DNA of 64,000 nucleotides from an uncultured Pirellulaceae bacterium (GCA_937941455.1 CALDHM010000033.1:62001-126000); one strand, 5' to 3'; positions 19,701-28,900 are shown, counted from the first letter of the stretch. Translations and numbers: made by a program. The notes: a model not told the origin generated them from the letters alone.

Positions 19701-20636
19701 GATGCGGCCCCGCGAGGCATAACCAGCAGCAACGCTACCTAAACCGACTCCCAATACCAACGAAATCAATAGCGGGTTCCTTTCGGCATCGAGTGCTGAA
19801 CCACTTTCGTCGGCGAACGAATCGATATTGATCTGGGCGATGGCCGCAAACGACCAAAAGAAGACGACACCCAACGCGACTCGGAACAATTTTCGATTCG
19901 CGAACAGCGTCCGAAAATCCCGTACCATAGCCGCCGGGATATTTCGAGGGAATGCCAAGGCCGGATTGGAGGCTGGCAGCTTGCAGATAAAAAAACTGAG
20001 CAGCGTGCCAATCACCGAGTTGCCGATCATGATGACTGCCGCGACCCACAGATTGGCTTCACCGCGAGGGGCTGTGAAATCGCTCAGCCACCCACCGATG
20101 GACATGCCGACCACGGTCGCGGTCAATGTGGCCAGATTGAACAACCCGTTCCCCGCCGAGATGGTTTTTTCATCCAGCAGTTCGGGGATCGTGCCGATTT
20201 TCGCTGGAGCGAAGAGTGCACTCTGCGCTCCCATCAAAAAGACGACACTGAGTAAGAATTCGAAGCTTTGCAGCCACACCGCAAAAATCGCCAAGGCCAT
20301 GATCACGATTTCTGCAATCTTGCAGCCGACAATGACCTGCCTTTTACTGAAGCGGTCCGCCAACCACCCGGCGGGGACTTGAAACATCAAATACGGCAGC
20401 ACGAAGAAGGCGGTACCCAGAGCAAGCACCGCCGCATGATCAGCCGGGTTCGTCCAGAATTGTTTTCCCAGGCCGATGACGAGCCAGCGGGAAACGTTGT
20501 CGTTGACAGCCGTCAGCCAATTCGTCCAAAGCAGACTTTGAAAACTACTACCCCAGATCGAGTCCCCGCGCCTCGGCGGTCGAGCCGGCTCCAGAAAGCT
20601 AAGGTCGTTGTTTTCTCGCTTGACATCTGCGGTCAT
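16758..20636 (-). CDS. MFS transporter / PlsC acyltransferase / acyl-ACP ligase fusion (LplT-Aas type)
   Basis: 1292 residues combining three functions. Residues 1-425: a 12-helix MFS domain (WLADRFSKRQVIVG is the loop 2-3 signature), like lysophospholipid flippase LplT. Residues 425-530: a soluble helical insert of unknown role. Residues about 555-765: PlsC-type acyltransferase with GNHSSWLDA (HX4D, near 595) and FPEGGLSR. Residues about 790-1290: AMP-forming acyl-ACP/CoA ligase with TSGSTGKPKG (near 934), EGYGTTELSP and GWYNTGD. In E. coli, LplT and Aas are separate proteins that import lyso-phosphatidylethanolamine and re-acylate it; here one chain could do both. Monocistronic. Confidence 0.9.
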   Translation of the reverse strand: MTADVKRENNDLSFLEPARPPRRGDSIWGSSFQSLLWTNWLTAVNDNVSRWLVIGLGKQFWTNPADHAAVLALGTAFFVLPYLMFQVPAGWLADRFSKRQVIVGCKIAEIVIMALAIFAVWLQSFEFLLSVVFLMGAQSALFAPAKIGTIPELLDEKTISAGNGLFNLATLTATVVGMSIGGWLSDFTAPRGEANLWVAAVIMIGNSVIGTLLSFFICKLPASNPALAFPRNIPAAMVRDFRTLFANRKLFRVALGVVFFWSFAAIAQINIDSFADESGSALDAERNPLLISLVLGVGLGSVAAGYASRGRIELGLVPWAALGMMLFALLLALAPSYFMFGFSPRWHIAIACLLLGLLGAAGGFFDVPLSSYLQDRSPAATRGSILAACNFMLFGGVLVTTGLLFPLLRMTTWDASTKKLPERYQIINLAPSLRTAAAAMIADYEGLPAAERTVAALEQRLTGIPLEARGAALAESIFREVQAKRVNTQGAPVDPAPYEALASLALQEIDQRMPYESKRLVKAAFRQATRQPFLSARGIFLAMAILTIPVIIYSAVRLTRPMATVFFYWLLNTVYRVRVHGLEHVPEKGPIVFIGNHSSWLDAILMMLATHHHVHMIAWSGNFNHWFMNLLGKLAGVILISGGPKAIIKSLREARQILDNGGVVGIFPEGGLSRNCQVKSFKPGLLKIIEGSNYPVIPMYIDEVWGTIFSYADGPAFKKFPKHFRKGISIHIGDPIAKPNNLFTLRQAVMNCGADAVKNRAGRFVSPAEMFVRTCRKRLFSLKVGDSTGQKMTGGSLLMRTLILRRLLRRHVLEDHEQNVGVLIPPSVGGVVVNMALAIDRRTSVNLNYSVSQEIMDHCIRDAGLKHVLTTEKVLEKLDFDLGPAKTLLDELRTRVTLIDKMIAALQAYLLPAFMLVRWLGLTRLQPDDLITIIFTSGSTGKPKGVMLTQQNVATNVVAIDQMISLTPRDVIAGILPFFHSFGYTISMWGAMGLNIVGVYHFSPLDARQVGKLVEQYKATILLATPTFLRNYLKRCEPAEFKSLEVVVVGAEKMPIDLANEFENKFGVRPVEGYGTTELSPLVSVNIPETRRRDRFQIDCKEGSVGRPIPNVVARVTDPDTGTELGVEQPGILWIKGPNVMRGYLNHPEKTAEVIVDGWYNTGDMAVIDADGFITLTGRLSRFSKIGGEMVPHVAIEDELLRALGGEGEGLTPLAVTAVPDSRKGERLIVFYTEINKSIDELRSALSDAGFPNLFIPSQDSFIKVESIPILGSGKLDLKALKELALQRCPPG

Positions 20637-21087
20637 TTCGTTGATCTATCTTGAATAATCGGGCTTTGTTTCAAAACTCTGAGCCGGAACGCTTTATCTT
20701 CCGGTTTTTCGCGAATATCGCGGGCTAGTGCCCAGCGGCTGACGGGGTTTGGCCCAAAGCCTAATTCGTTGACTAACGGTCCCGCGACGGCCGGCTACGC
20801 GAACGTCAAATTGGGAGGCGCTGCCGAGATGGGCGAGCATCTCGAATTAGGGCAACCTCAGCTTCAGCCGGTCTCATCCGGCCGTTGGTCGCCGCGTTCC
20901 CGTTGCGGGAAAGTTTAGAGGCATTGTGCCGGATCGGACAAGCCATCTTTGCTGATTTTTCCGTTTGGGCAAAGAAATAAAACACCCAGCTTATTCCGGA
21001 CTTCCGCTGCAAGAAGATCTCTGCGAAACAGATTGGAGACACCGCCCGCCAAGCTCGACAACATTCGATAGACGTCGGGAGGGCTTG
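20637..21087. other. Intergenic gap containing repeat R1 copy 2
   Basis: Divergent region. R1 copy 2 occupies 20662-20761. The remainder has no domain-bearing frame; an open frame upstream of 21088 continues in register with the next gene but lacks a ribosome-binding site. Confidence 0.4.
20662..20761. repeat. Dispersed inverted-end repeat R1, copy 2
   Basis: 100 bp. Left end GGCTTTGTTTCAAAAC, right end GGTTTGGCCCAAAGCC followed by TA. Core: GAGCCGGAACGC, TTCCGGTTTTTCGCGAA, CGCGGGCTAGTGCCC, AGCGGCTGACGGG. Same orientation as copies 1 and 6. Confidence 0.75.
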
Positions 21088-21537
21088 GTGAAAACTCCTA
21101 GCGAAGTGCCGATGAAATCGGTACCGCAGCCGAATCTCCGGCGTGCAGACGATCCGTTAAGCGATCAGCCGTTGTTTCTCCGTCGAGGCCTCCGCATGAG
21201 TCGTACCACTACGTTAACCATCGCCTTTTTATTGCTGTTTGTCGGACTCAAAATGCGCTTGGTCCAATCGTATCAATTGACCCCAGCGGCGACTAAATTT
21301 TGGATCGAAAGAATCGAAGATCCGGAAATCGTGGCCCGGCATAATTTGAGCAGTTTTACGAACGGCGGTCCGAGCAATGGGATCTTTCAATCGGCATCGT
21401 ACTCAAATTTTGCACAGAACAACTCCTTGATCGCACCGCAGAAAGTCATTACCCCGCCGAACTGGATTTCGTGGCCCATCTTTTTTCTGGGGGCATTTTT
21501 ATTTCTGTCTGGGCTATCGATGCCAAAGGATTCATAA
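21088..21537 (+). CDS. Small membrane hypothetical protein
   Basis: About 149 residues with two predicted membrane segments: TTTLTIAFLLLFVGLKM after an arginine-rich N-terminus, and WPIFFLGAFLFLSGLSM at the extreme C-terminus. The loop between (about 75 residues, Asn- and Ser-rich) would lie in the periplasm. GTG 21088 is preferred because GGGAGG lies five nt upstream; ATG 21112 and ATG 21196 are alternatives. No family recognised. Confidence 0.55.
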   Translation: MKTPSEVPMKSVPQPNLRRADDPLSDQPLFLRRGLRMSRTTTLTIAFLLLFVGLKMRLVQSYQLTPAATKFWIERIEDPEIVARHNLSSFTNGGPSNGIFQSASYSNFAQNNSLIAPQKVITPPNWISWPIFFLGAFLFLSGLSMPKDS

Positions 21538-21760
21538 AACAGCCTGATTTTGCCGACCCGCCTCGCCGAAGTTACCTCCCAGCCCGAATACCCACCACGC
21601 TCGCAATGGCCTAGCGAAAAGCCGTCGCCAGGACGGTTTCCCGACGAGAGACTGCCCTTTCCCCAATGTCTTTGGATCCATCGTTAATAGCTTTTAGCAA
21701 TAGATTTCATTGGATTAAACTATACTTGTCACCGTTGATGCCAGCCCTGCCGCCGAATCT

Positions 21761-23497
21761 ATGAAAACCATTTCCATCGTCATCCTTGAAGGCCAACGTA
21801 AGGGCGAGACCCTACCCCTGACCGCTGAAGTCACCAAAATCGGCCGCTCATCCCGCAATGACATTAAGATCATGGACGAGAAAGCCTCGCGCTACCATGC
21901 CGAGATTCGAATCGTCAGCGGCGTCGCCACCTTGATCGACCTGCACAGTTCCAATGGCACTCTGCTGAACGGCGAGCGTATTCAGATCGCCCAACTGCGC
22001 AATGGAGACATCTTCTCGATCGGTGACACCACGATGCAGTTTTCCAACCCCGCCGAGCCGCAGGAGAACGACAGCGATCTGGTGATGCAGGTCTCGCGGG
22101 ATTACGAATCGGATGACCTGTTGCCCGAGGAATTCCGCACGAGCTACGAGCAGGGAAATGATGCTGCCGACGGATCAGGGCATCGCACCTCGGGCACTGA
22201 TCCGGGCTCGGCCCGCGCCCCCCAAGTGATTGCCAAGGCGAAGCCGCGACTGCAATTGATCGTCGAGACGCTCGACACGATTCGCAAAACATCCGACGAA
22301 GGGACTTTGATGACGCAGGTCCTCCAACGGGCGCTCGAGTTGACCGGAGCCGATCGCGGTTGCGTCATGCTCCATTGTCGAGATACCAGCGACTACCTTC
22401 CCCTGGCAACGCTGCAACGCGGAACAGTCTCGGAATCAGAGTCTCGTTTACGAATCAGTGAGACGATTATCAAATTCGTGATCGAATCGCGGCAAAGCGT
22501 CTTGACGAACGACGCGCAAGCAGATCAGCGCTGGAATGAGGGGGACAGTGAGGTAAATCCCGGGACCCGCGAGGCGATTTGCGCTCCATTGATTGGACGG
22601 CAAGGTATTTTAGGCCTGATTTACCTGGATACCTACCTTGCCGCGCGCCCTGCCAGTCGCACCAAGCTCCCAGCGCGATTCACGCAAGAGCATCTCGAAA
22701 TTGTTACGGCGGTCGCACAGCAGGTCGCGATGGCCCTCGAGTTGTCGCGCTTTTATCAGGCACTCTTGGAATCGGAACGCTTGGCCGCGGTCGGGCAAGT
22801 CACGGCCAGCATGTCACATAACATCAAGAACAATATGCAAGGAATCATCAGCGGCGCCTATCTCGTAGAAGATGGCATCAAAAATCGCTGTTGGGATACG
22901 CTCGAACGCGGCTGGAAGATCGTCAATGAACTGCAGGAATTCTGCTTCTCGTCCTTCCTAAACGTTTTGAATTACAGCGCTCCGAAAACACCATCGCGGA
23001 CCCTTGTCGATCTGGTTCACCTGCTCCAACGAACTCGGAACAATCTCCACCATTATGCTCACCGCCATGGAGTAGAACTCGTCATCGAGGCCGATAGCGT
23101 CGATCAGGCGAAAATTTATATCGATGAACATGGAATCTTGCAGGCAATCGCCAACCTCGTGATGAATGCGGTCGACGCCTGCCAAGGAATACCCAATCCG
23201 AGAGTGACGATCATAGCGGCCATTCGCCCGAACGGCGCCTTGGAAATTCGTGTCCGCGACAATGGCACGGGAGTCCCCGAGCCGATTCGGCCCCTACTGT
23301 TTCGGCAATTCGTGTCGACGAAGGGGCATCTGGGCACCGGCTTGGGGCTGATGAACGTTCGCAAGATTGCGGAGGAACATGGCGGGACGATCACTTTCGA
23401 ATCGGTCGAGTCGGTCGGTACGGTGTTTACGTTGACGGTTCCCGCTCAGCCGCCCACCGAGGAAAATCCGTCGACCGCCAGCGGCGAAACGCGTTGA
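21761..23497 (+). CDS. FHA-GAF sensor histidine kinase
   Basis: 578 residues, cytoplasmic, no membrane segment. Residues 1-100 are a forkhead-associated domain (IGRSSRNDI, SRYHAEI, SSNGTLLNG), which binds phosphothreonine peptides. A linker leads to a GAF domain at about 175-325 (LELTGADRGCVMLH, APLIGRQGILGLIYLDTY). The kinase core follows: an atypical H-box MSHNIKNNMQGI (His near 352), N-box NLVMNAVDAC, G1 RDNGTGVPEP and G2 GTGLGLMNV. An FHA input on a soluble kinase suggests coupling to Ser/Thr kinase signalling, which is common in planctomycetes (inference). No response regulator is adjacent. Confidence 0.9.
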   Translation: MKTISIVILEGQRKGETLPLTAEVTKIGRSSRNDIKIMDEKASRYHAEIRIVSGVATLIDLHSSNGTLLNGERIQIAQLRNGDIFSIGDTTMQFSNPAEPQENDSDLVMQVSRDYESDDLLPEEFRTSYEQGNDAADGSGHRTSGTDPGSARAPQVIAKAKPRLQLIVETLDTIRKTSDEGTLMTQVLQRALELTGADRGCVMLHCRDTSDYLPLATLQRGTVSESESRLRISETIIKFVIESRQSVLTNDAQADQRWNEGDSEVNPGTREAICAPLIGRQGILGLIYLDTYLAARPASRTKLPARFTQEHLEIVTAVAQQVAMALELSRFYQALLESERLAAVGQVTASMSHNIKNNMQGIISGAYLVEDGIKNRCWDTLERGWKIVNELQEFCFSSFLNVLNYSAPKTPSRTLVDLVHLLQRTRNNLHHYAHRHGVELVIEADSVDQAKIYIDEHGILQAIANLVMNAVDACQGIPNPRVTIIAAIRPNGALEIRVRDNGTGVPEPIRPLLFRQFVSTKGHLGTGLGLMNVRKIAEEHGGTITFESVESVGTVFTLTVPAQPPTEENPSTASGETR

Positions 23498-23966
23498 GCG
23501 TGGCTTCCCCAAAACCGATCCCGCCGAATCGCAGCCCGTATCGCGAGGAATGGGTACTCCCCGACCTGCATCGGTTGTTCCGTCGTCTCGCGGCAACACA
23601 AGGAACATCTCAAAAAGCCGCTGGCGATGATCTCGTGCCCTTCCGGCCGCAGGCTGCCCATCACGTCGGCCTTGTTGATTTTTCTCGCAGGGCGAAATTC
23701 GACGATTCCGCAATGCCTTTTATCGCTTTCGAAATTTCCATGCCGACGATCGGTTAGTCGATTACCTTGTCGAGCGTCACGAAGTATGATGGACAATTCG
23801 CCACGACGCGGCGGTGACGCCGTGCCACATCGCGTCGAGGTGTTTCGTCTCGGGCGAGCGTAGGGCTCCTCGGTCTTTGGTCGATCGAACACGAACCATT
23901 CGCGACCGGATGATTCCGAAACTTTATCGATCGGCAATTCGAAGGGAAAAAAATTAGGGTTGATCC
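23498..23966. other. Intergenic gap with no convincing gene
   Basis: A plus-strand frame from about 23500 to 23757 and minus-strand frames through the same DNA are open, but neither shows a domain, and the minus-strand ones run into the 5' end of the amidohydrolase gene. The region probably holds the promoter of the next gene. Confidence 0.35.
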
Positions 23967-26900
23967 ATGAAGCTGAACTGGTTTGCCTTCGCTGTGCTGC
24001 TGTTTTCCTGCGCTGCCGCGGCCGTCGGGCAAGTCCCTCAAACCACGCCCGTCCGTGGCCTGCACGAGGCGCCGCCAAAATGGCTGGTGATCCAAGACGC
24101 GACGGTCCATACCGTCACGGGCGAGGTCATCGAGGCTGGCGATGTGCTGATCCATGACTCGAAGATCGTGGCCATCGGCCCAAGCGTGAATGTTCCGGCA
24201 GGAACTCGGGTCATCGACGGCAAGGGCAAGCATGTTTATCCCAGCTTCGTCGACGCCTACGTTCCCACCTCGATCGAGGGCGTCGCACCTCCCGCGACAG
24301 CCTATTGGAGCGACTTGATCCGCCCCGACCGCGGCACGAAAACCGTCGGATTTCCGAGCACTTTCAAAGTCGATGAGCGACGCAAGGCAGGCTTCGGCAC
24401 GGTGCTGTTGGCTCCCAGCGACGGCATCGTCCAAGGGATCAGCGCTGCGTTTTTGCTGTCCGATGGTAGCCACCAGCAGCGATTGCTGAAGGAACAAGTG
24501 GCCATGCACTTGACCCTAACGCGGGAACTTCGATTCGGACCACCGCGGACAACAGAAGTCCCCCGCAGCGACGGAGGACCGACCTCGCCGATGGGGGCCT
24601 ATGCCCTCGCACGGCAGGCACTCTTCGATGCCATCTGGTACCGAAATGCCTGGCAAGCCGCCGAGGCCAACCCGAACCTCCCGCGGCCCGAGAAAAACGA
24701 AACTCTCCAGGCATTGCAACCGCTCGTCGAGGGACGGTTGCCAGCCATAATCCGAGCGGGGAATGAGATTTTTTCCTTGCGTGCCGAACGCTTCGCACGC
24801 GAGTTCTCGCTCCCGTACCTCCTGAAAGGACATGGGCTCGAGTATCGGCGTTTGGAAGAAATCGCGGCGCTCAAGGTGCCGATCTTGGTGCCGGTAAACT
24901 TCCCAGACCCGCCAACGCTCGATAGCCCGGCAGACGTCCTCGATGTATCGCTCGAAGATCTCATGCACTGGGACCATGCTCCTGAAAATCCAGCCAGGCT
25001 GGTACGGGCCGGGGTGAAGATCGCGCTGATCGCCGATGGCCTCGAGCGGCCTGCACAATTTTTGGAGAATATCCGGCTGGCCGTGAAACGCGGGCTACCC
25101 GAGGCCGACGCGCTGGCGACCATGACCATCAATCCTGCCTCCATCTTGGGTATCGATTCCCAAGTCGGATCGCTGCAAACAGGAAAACTGGCCAACATGA
25201 TCGTTACCGACGGTCCGCTATTTGAAGAAGAAACGAAAATCGTCGGCAATCTTGTCGCGGGTCAATGGTTCGATTTCGCTCCTCCGCCGGCCCGCGAATT
25301 TGATGGGGTGTGGACACTGGAAGGAAATCGCGACCCGCAGAAGCTGTTCGTGACCATTCGCACTAAGCCCACTCTTTCCGTCGGACTCTCGCTGGAAGAT
25401 CCAACGGCGACCGATCTCAAACCAGCCGAACTCAAACAGCCCAAGATCATCGATACACGTCTCATGGGACGCTGGGACTTCAAACCTTTCGGCCAAGAAG
25501 GGACTGCTCTGCTCGGTTTGCAAGTCGACGTGCCCGGCGAGGGAACGGCCACCGCCTATTTGCCAAATGGTGTGACCCAGGAATGGGTGCTCAAACGTAT
25601 TGGCGACGCCCCGAAAAAAGCGGACAACAAAGACAACGCCGACGAGAAAAAAGACGACGACACCAGCGGCAATGATCAGATCAAGGATCTGCCAACCGAC
25701 GGCCCGGGACGCGAGGATGCTGAATGGGACCGCATCATGGCGTTCGCGATGAGCCACGCCGGCCACAATCACCCCTCCAACGCTTGGTTGTTCCAGTATC
25801 TCGAGCAACAAGACAGTTCGCCATCGCGCGGCGGGGGAGGCAAGAAAAAATTGCCGCTCGAGCCGAGTTCTTATCCCGTCAATTATCCCTTGGGAGATTT
25901 CGGCCGCTTGACTTTGCCCGAACAAGTCCCGCAGTTGCTCGTAAATAACGTGACCATTTGGACTTGTGGGCCCCAAGGAGTGATTTCCAACGGCGCCTTA
26001 CTAATCGAGAACGGCATCATCAAGCAAGTTTTCAATTCACCGCAAACGTTGCCTCAAGCCACCACAATCGACGGCGCCGGATTGCATTTGACCCCAGGGC
26101 TGATCGATTGCCACTCGCATATGGCGACCGACAGCGGGATCAACGAAGTCGGAAGCGCCATTACTGCCGACGTCCGTATCGGCGATTTTATCGATTGTGA
26201 TGATATCACGATCTATCGCCAACTCGCCGGCGGCTTGACCGCGGCCAGCATCCTGCATGGCTCGGCCAACCCGATCGGCGGCCAAAACCAGGTCATCAAA
26301 CTTCGCTGGGGAGCCAACGACGAACAAATGAAAATGGCTGAGGCGCCGCCGGGCATCAAGTTTGCGCTCGGGGAAAATGTCAAACAAAGCAATCGCCGCT
26401 CCGCTGAACCGGCCACCCGGTATCCTCAGTCTCGTATGGGGGTCGAGCAATTGATGCACGACACGTTCCGTGCTGCTCTAGAATACCGTCAAGCCCAACG
26501 GCGATTCCGCGCGGCTCCTCAGGGCATTCCCCCTCGCGTCGATTTGCGGCTGGAGGCGATCGCGGAAATTCTCGAGGGACGCCGTTGGATTCACTGCCAT
26601 AGCTACCGGCAAGACGAAATTCTGGCGTTGATTCGCGTCTTGGATCAATACAACATCACGATCGGTTCCTTCCAGCACATCCTCGAGGGTTACAAAGTGG
26701 CCGACGCCATCGCGAAACATGGCGGCACAGCCAGCGCATTCTCCGATTGGTGGGCTTACAAGGTCGAGGTGATCGACGCCATCCCGTATGCCGGCGCTAT
26801 GATGCACCGGGCCGGAATCGTCGTGTCGTTCAACTCAGACAACGGTGAACTCGCACGGCACATGAATCATGAGGCCGCCAAGGCGGTACGCTACGGTAAT

Positions 26901-27293
26901 CTGTCCGAGGAAGAAGCCTTGAAATTCGTCACCCTCAATCCCGCGATCCAGCTGCGGATCGACAAATACGTCGGCAGCATCGAACCAGGAAAACAGGCCG
27001 ATTTCGTTTTGTGGAGCGGTCATCCTCTGAACGTCGCCAGCCGTTGCCTACAAACCTGGATCGACGGCAGAAAATACTACGACCGCAGCGAGGCCGAAGC
27101 GTTGGCAAAGCTGCAATCCGAGCAGCGTGCGGCGCTGATCCAAAAGGCCCTTAAGGTGGATGCAGGGCGGCGCCCCTCGCGCGCCGAGGCGCTCGACGAA
27201 TCCCTCCTGTGGCCGCGCTTCGATGAATACTGCCACGGCGAAAATCATACCGGAGCACACACTGGGGCGCAAGCTGAGCACCAGGAAAACTAG
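23967..27293 (+). CDS. Secreted double-domain amidohydrolase-family protein
   Basis: 1108 residues with signal peptide (MKLNWFAFAVLLFSCAAAAV, cleavage near VGQ). Two amidohydrolase-like halves. In the first (about 35-440) the position of the metal-binding HxH reads VYPSFVDAYVPTS, so the metal site looks lost. The second (about 650-1080) has LTPGLIDCHSHMAT with HxH, WIHCHSY and FNSDNGELARHMNHEA, so it keeps the metallohydrolase residues. Between them is a Lys/Asp-rich linker (near KKADNKDNADEKKDDDTSG). The substrate is unknown; relatives include imidazolonepropionase-like and dipeptidase-like enzymes. The paralogue at 27347 follows after 53 nt. Confidence 0.85.
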   Translation: MKLNWFAFAVLLFSCAAAAVGQVPQTTPVRGLHEAPPKWLVIQDATVHTVTGEVIEAGDVLIHDSKIVAIGPSVNVPAGTRVIDGKGKHVYPSFVDAYVPTSIEGVAPPATAYWSDLIRPDRGTKTVGFPSTFKVDERRKAGFGTVLLAPSDGIVQGISAAFLLSDGSHQQRLLKEQVAMHLTLTRELRFGPPRTTEVPRSDGGPTSPMGAYALARQALFDAIWYRNAWQAAEANPNLPRPEKNETLQALQPLVEGRLPAIIRAGNEIFSLRAERFAREFSLPYLLKGHGLEYRRLEEIAALKVPILVPVNFPDPPTLDSPADVLDVSLEDLMHWDHAPENPARLVRAGVKIALIADGLERPAQFLENIRLAVKRGLPEADALATMTINPASILGIDSQVGSLQTGKLANMIVTDGPLFEEETKIVGNLVAGQWFDFAPPPAREFDGVWTLEGNRDPQKLFVTIRTKPTLSVGLSLEDPTATDLKPAELKQPKIIDTRLMGRWDFKPFGQEGTALLGLQVDVPGEGTATAYLPNGVTQEWVLKRIGDAPKKADNKDNADEKKDDDTSGNDQIKDLPTDGPGREDAEWDRIMAFAMSHAGHNHPSNAWLFQYLEQQDSSPSRGGGGKKKLPLEPSSYPVNYPLGDFGRLTLPEQVPQLLVNNVTIWTCGPQGVISNGALLIENGIIKQVFNSPQTLPQATTIDGAGLHLTPGLIDCHSHMATDSGINEVGSAITADVRIGDFIDCDDITIYRQLAGGLTAASILHGSANPIGGQNQVIKLRWGANDEQMKMAEAPPGIKFALGENVKQSNRRSAEPATRYPQSRMGVEQLMHDTFRAALEYRQAQRRFRAAPQGIPPRVDLRLEAIAEILEGRRWIHCHSYRQDEILALIRVLDQYNITIGSFQHILEGYKVADAIAKHGGTASAFSDWWAYKVEVIDAIPYAGAMMHRAGIVVSFNSDNGELARHMNHEAAKAVRYGNLSEEEALKFVTLNPAIQLRIDKYVGSIEPGKQADFVLWSGHPLNVASRCLQTWIDGRKYYDRSEAEALAKLQSEQRAALIQKALKVDAGRRPSRAEALDESLLWPRFDEYCHGENHTGAHTGAQAEHQEN

Positions 27294-27346
27294 GCATTCC
27301 TCGAAAAAGCTACAACCCGTTTCAACCAGATTTGGGCATACTCTCA

Positions 27347-28690
27347 ATGCGGAAAATTTTTATGAATTTCTTTTCTTTCCAGCGGCGGTTCGCTTTGGTA
27401 TCTGGCTGTTGGTTGGCTTCACTTGCCTCCGGATTAACGGCGCAGGTTCCACCACCGTCACCCCCTCAAAACTCGCCCATCGTGCTGCGCGGAGGAACCA
27501 TCCATACCGTGTCGGGCGAGTCCGTCGCCGAGGGAGATTTGTTGTTCGACGACGGAAAGATTGTCGCACTCGGCACGAACCTGACCCTGCCGGCGGGGAC
27601 ACAAGTCGTGGATTGCCGCGGTCTCCACGTCTACCCCAGTCTGATCGAGTCATTCTCGCAATTAGGTTTGACCGAAATCGATTCTGTCCCCGCGACGATC
27701 GATCATGCTGAAACAGGCAGTATCAATCCTAATGTTCACACTCAGGTCGCCATCAATCCGGACAGTGATCTGTTGGCGGTAACTCGCGCTGGGGGTGTGC
27801 TAATTGCGCTCTCGGCACCCACAGGCGGGTTGATTGCCGGCCGTTCGGCCGTGATCCAGCTGGATGGCTGGACCTACGAAGACATGACGCTCTTGCCCAA
27901 CGCAGCCATGCATCTGACTTGGCCGTCACAACGAACATCACCGCGGCGGCGAGGTCCGCGGACGGACGACCCGAACGCTCCCGCTCCGGCCGACCGCATC
28001 CAAGAACTACGCAGTTGGTTCGACCGCGCCCGCGACTACCAGAAACTCCGCGCCGAGCCTAATACCCAACAGCCGCTCGATTTGCGACTGGAGGGATTGG
28101 GGGACGTTGTGGCGGGCAAGGTGCCCCTGATGATCCGCGCGGATCATGCAGCCGACATTCAATCGGCGGTCGCGTTTGCGGTCGAGCAAAAGGTCAAGTG
28201 CATCATCCTCGGCGGCTATGATGCTCTCGAGTGCGCCTCGTTGCTGAAAAAGCATGATGTGCCGGTTGTCGTTTCGGCCGTCTATCGGCTTCCCCTTCGT
28301 CGTGGTGATCCCGACGATTATGCGTACACCCTGCCCGCGCGTTTGCACGCAGCAGGCATCCGCTTTTGCATTTCGTGTACGGATCGATCGGAAAACTGGA
28401 ACACAAGGAATCTGCCCTTCGAAGCCGGAACGGCGATGGGATTCGGCTTGCCCGCCACTGAGGCTCTCAAGGCGGTGACGCTCTATCCGGCCCAGATTCT
28501 CGGAATCGCCAATCGCGTGGGTTCGATTGTTCCCGGCAAGGACGCGACGGTGTTTCTTGCGACCGGCAGTCCGCTCGACACGCGTACGCAAATCGTGGGC
28601 GCGTTCATCCAAGGCCGACCCGTCGATCTGTCGAACCGGCACACGCGGCTGTACGAAAAATACCAAAAAAAATATAGCAGCGGCAAGTGA
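27347..28690 (+). CDS. Secreted amidohydrolase-like protein lacking the HxH metal motif
   Basis: About 447 residues from ATG 27347 (ATG 27362 also possible). A signal peptide ends near LTAQ. The domain is the paralogue of the first half of the upstream protein: LRGGTIHTVSGESVAEGDLL and LPAGTQVVDCRGLHVYPSL align with its TVHTVTGEVIEAGDVLI and HVYPSF. Where active amidohydrolases have HxH, this one reads YPSLIESFSQLGL. The C-terminal ATLYPAQILGI-type motif and VGSIVPGKDATVFL are conserved. It may be a structural or regulatory partner of the 1108-residue protein (inference). Same operon. Confidence 0.8.
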   Translation: MRKIFMNFFSFQRRFALVSGCWLASLASGLTAQVPPPSPPQNSPIVLRGGTIHTVSGESVAEGDLLFDDGKIVALGTNLTLPAGTQVVDCRGLHVYPSLIESFSQLGLTEIDSVPATIDHAETGSINPNVHTQVAINPDSDLLAVTRAGGVLIALSAPTGGLIAGRSAVIQLDGWTYEDMTLLPNAAMHLTWPSQRTSPRRRGPRTDDPNAPAPADRIQELRSWFDRARDYQKLRAEPNTQQPLDLRLEGLGDVVAGKVPLMIRADHAADIQSAVAFAVEQKVKCIILGGYDALECASLLKKHDVPVVVSAVYRLPLRRGDPDDYAYTLPARLHAAGIRFCISCTDRSENWNTRNLPFEAGTAMGFGLPATEALKAVTLYPAQILGIANRVGSIVPGKDATVFLATGSPLDTRTQIVGAFIQGRPVDLSNRHTRLYEKYQKKYSSGK

Positions 28691-28785
28691 TGACGATTGC
28701 CAAACGATCCGCTGTCGCCTTCACCGCGAATCTCCCTCGGGCAGATTTGGCCCGCAGGGCCGGAAAGCGAAGGGGGGCGGCCGCT

Positions 28786-28892
28786 TAGGCCAGCGGCAGC
28801 TACGTAGCTACTTTGGCCGGATGGTAGATACCAAGCAAGACTACCGTCTCGCGACGATAGCTACGGTATATTTTCGATTGCCGCTCGCCCTA
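28786..28892. repeat. MITE-like repeat R2, copy A
   Basis: 107 bp between the amidohydrolase-like gene and the flippase-like gene. Ends TAGGCCAGCGGCA (left) and TGCCGCTCGCCCTA (right) are near-perfect inverted repeats. The interior (GCCGGATGGTAGATACCAAG, then CAAGACTACCGTCTCGCGAC) matches copy B at about four positions in five. Confidence 0.8.
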
Positions 28893-28900
28893 GAAAATCT

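Noticed and set aside
23494-23757. Possible small gene after the histidine kinase
   Set aside because: The frame starts at a weak codon overlapping the kinase stop, has no ribosome-binding site and no recognisable domain; the opposite strand is equally open.
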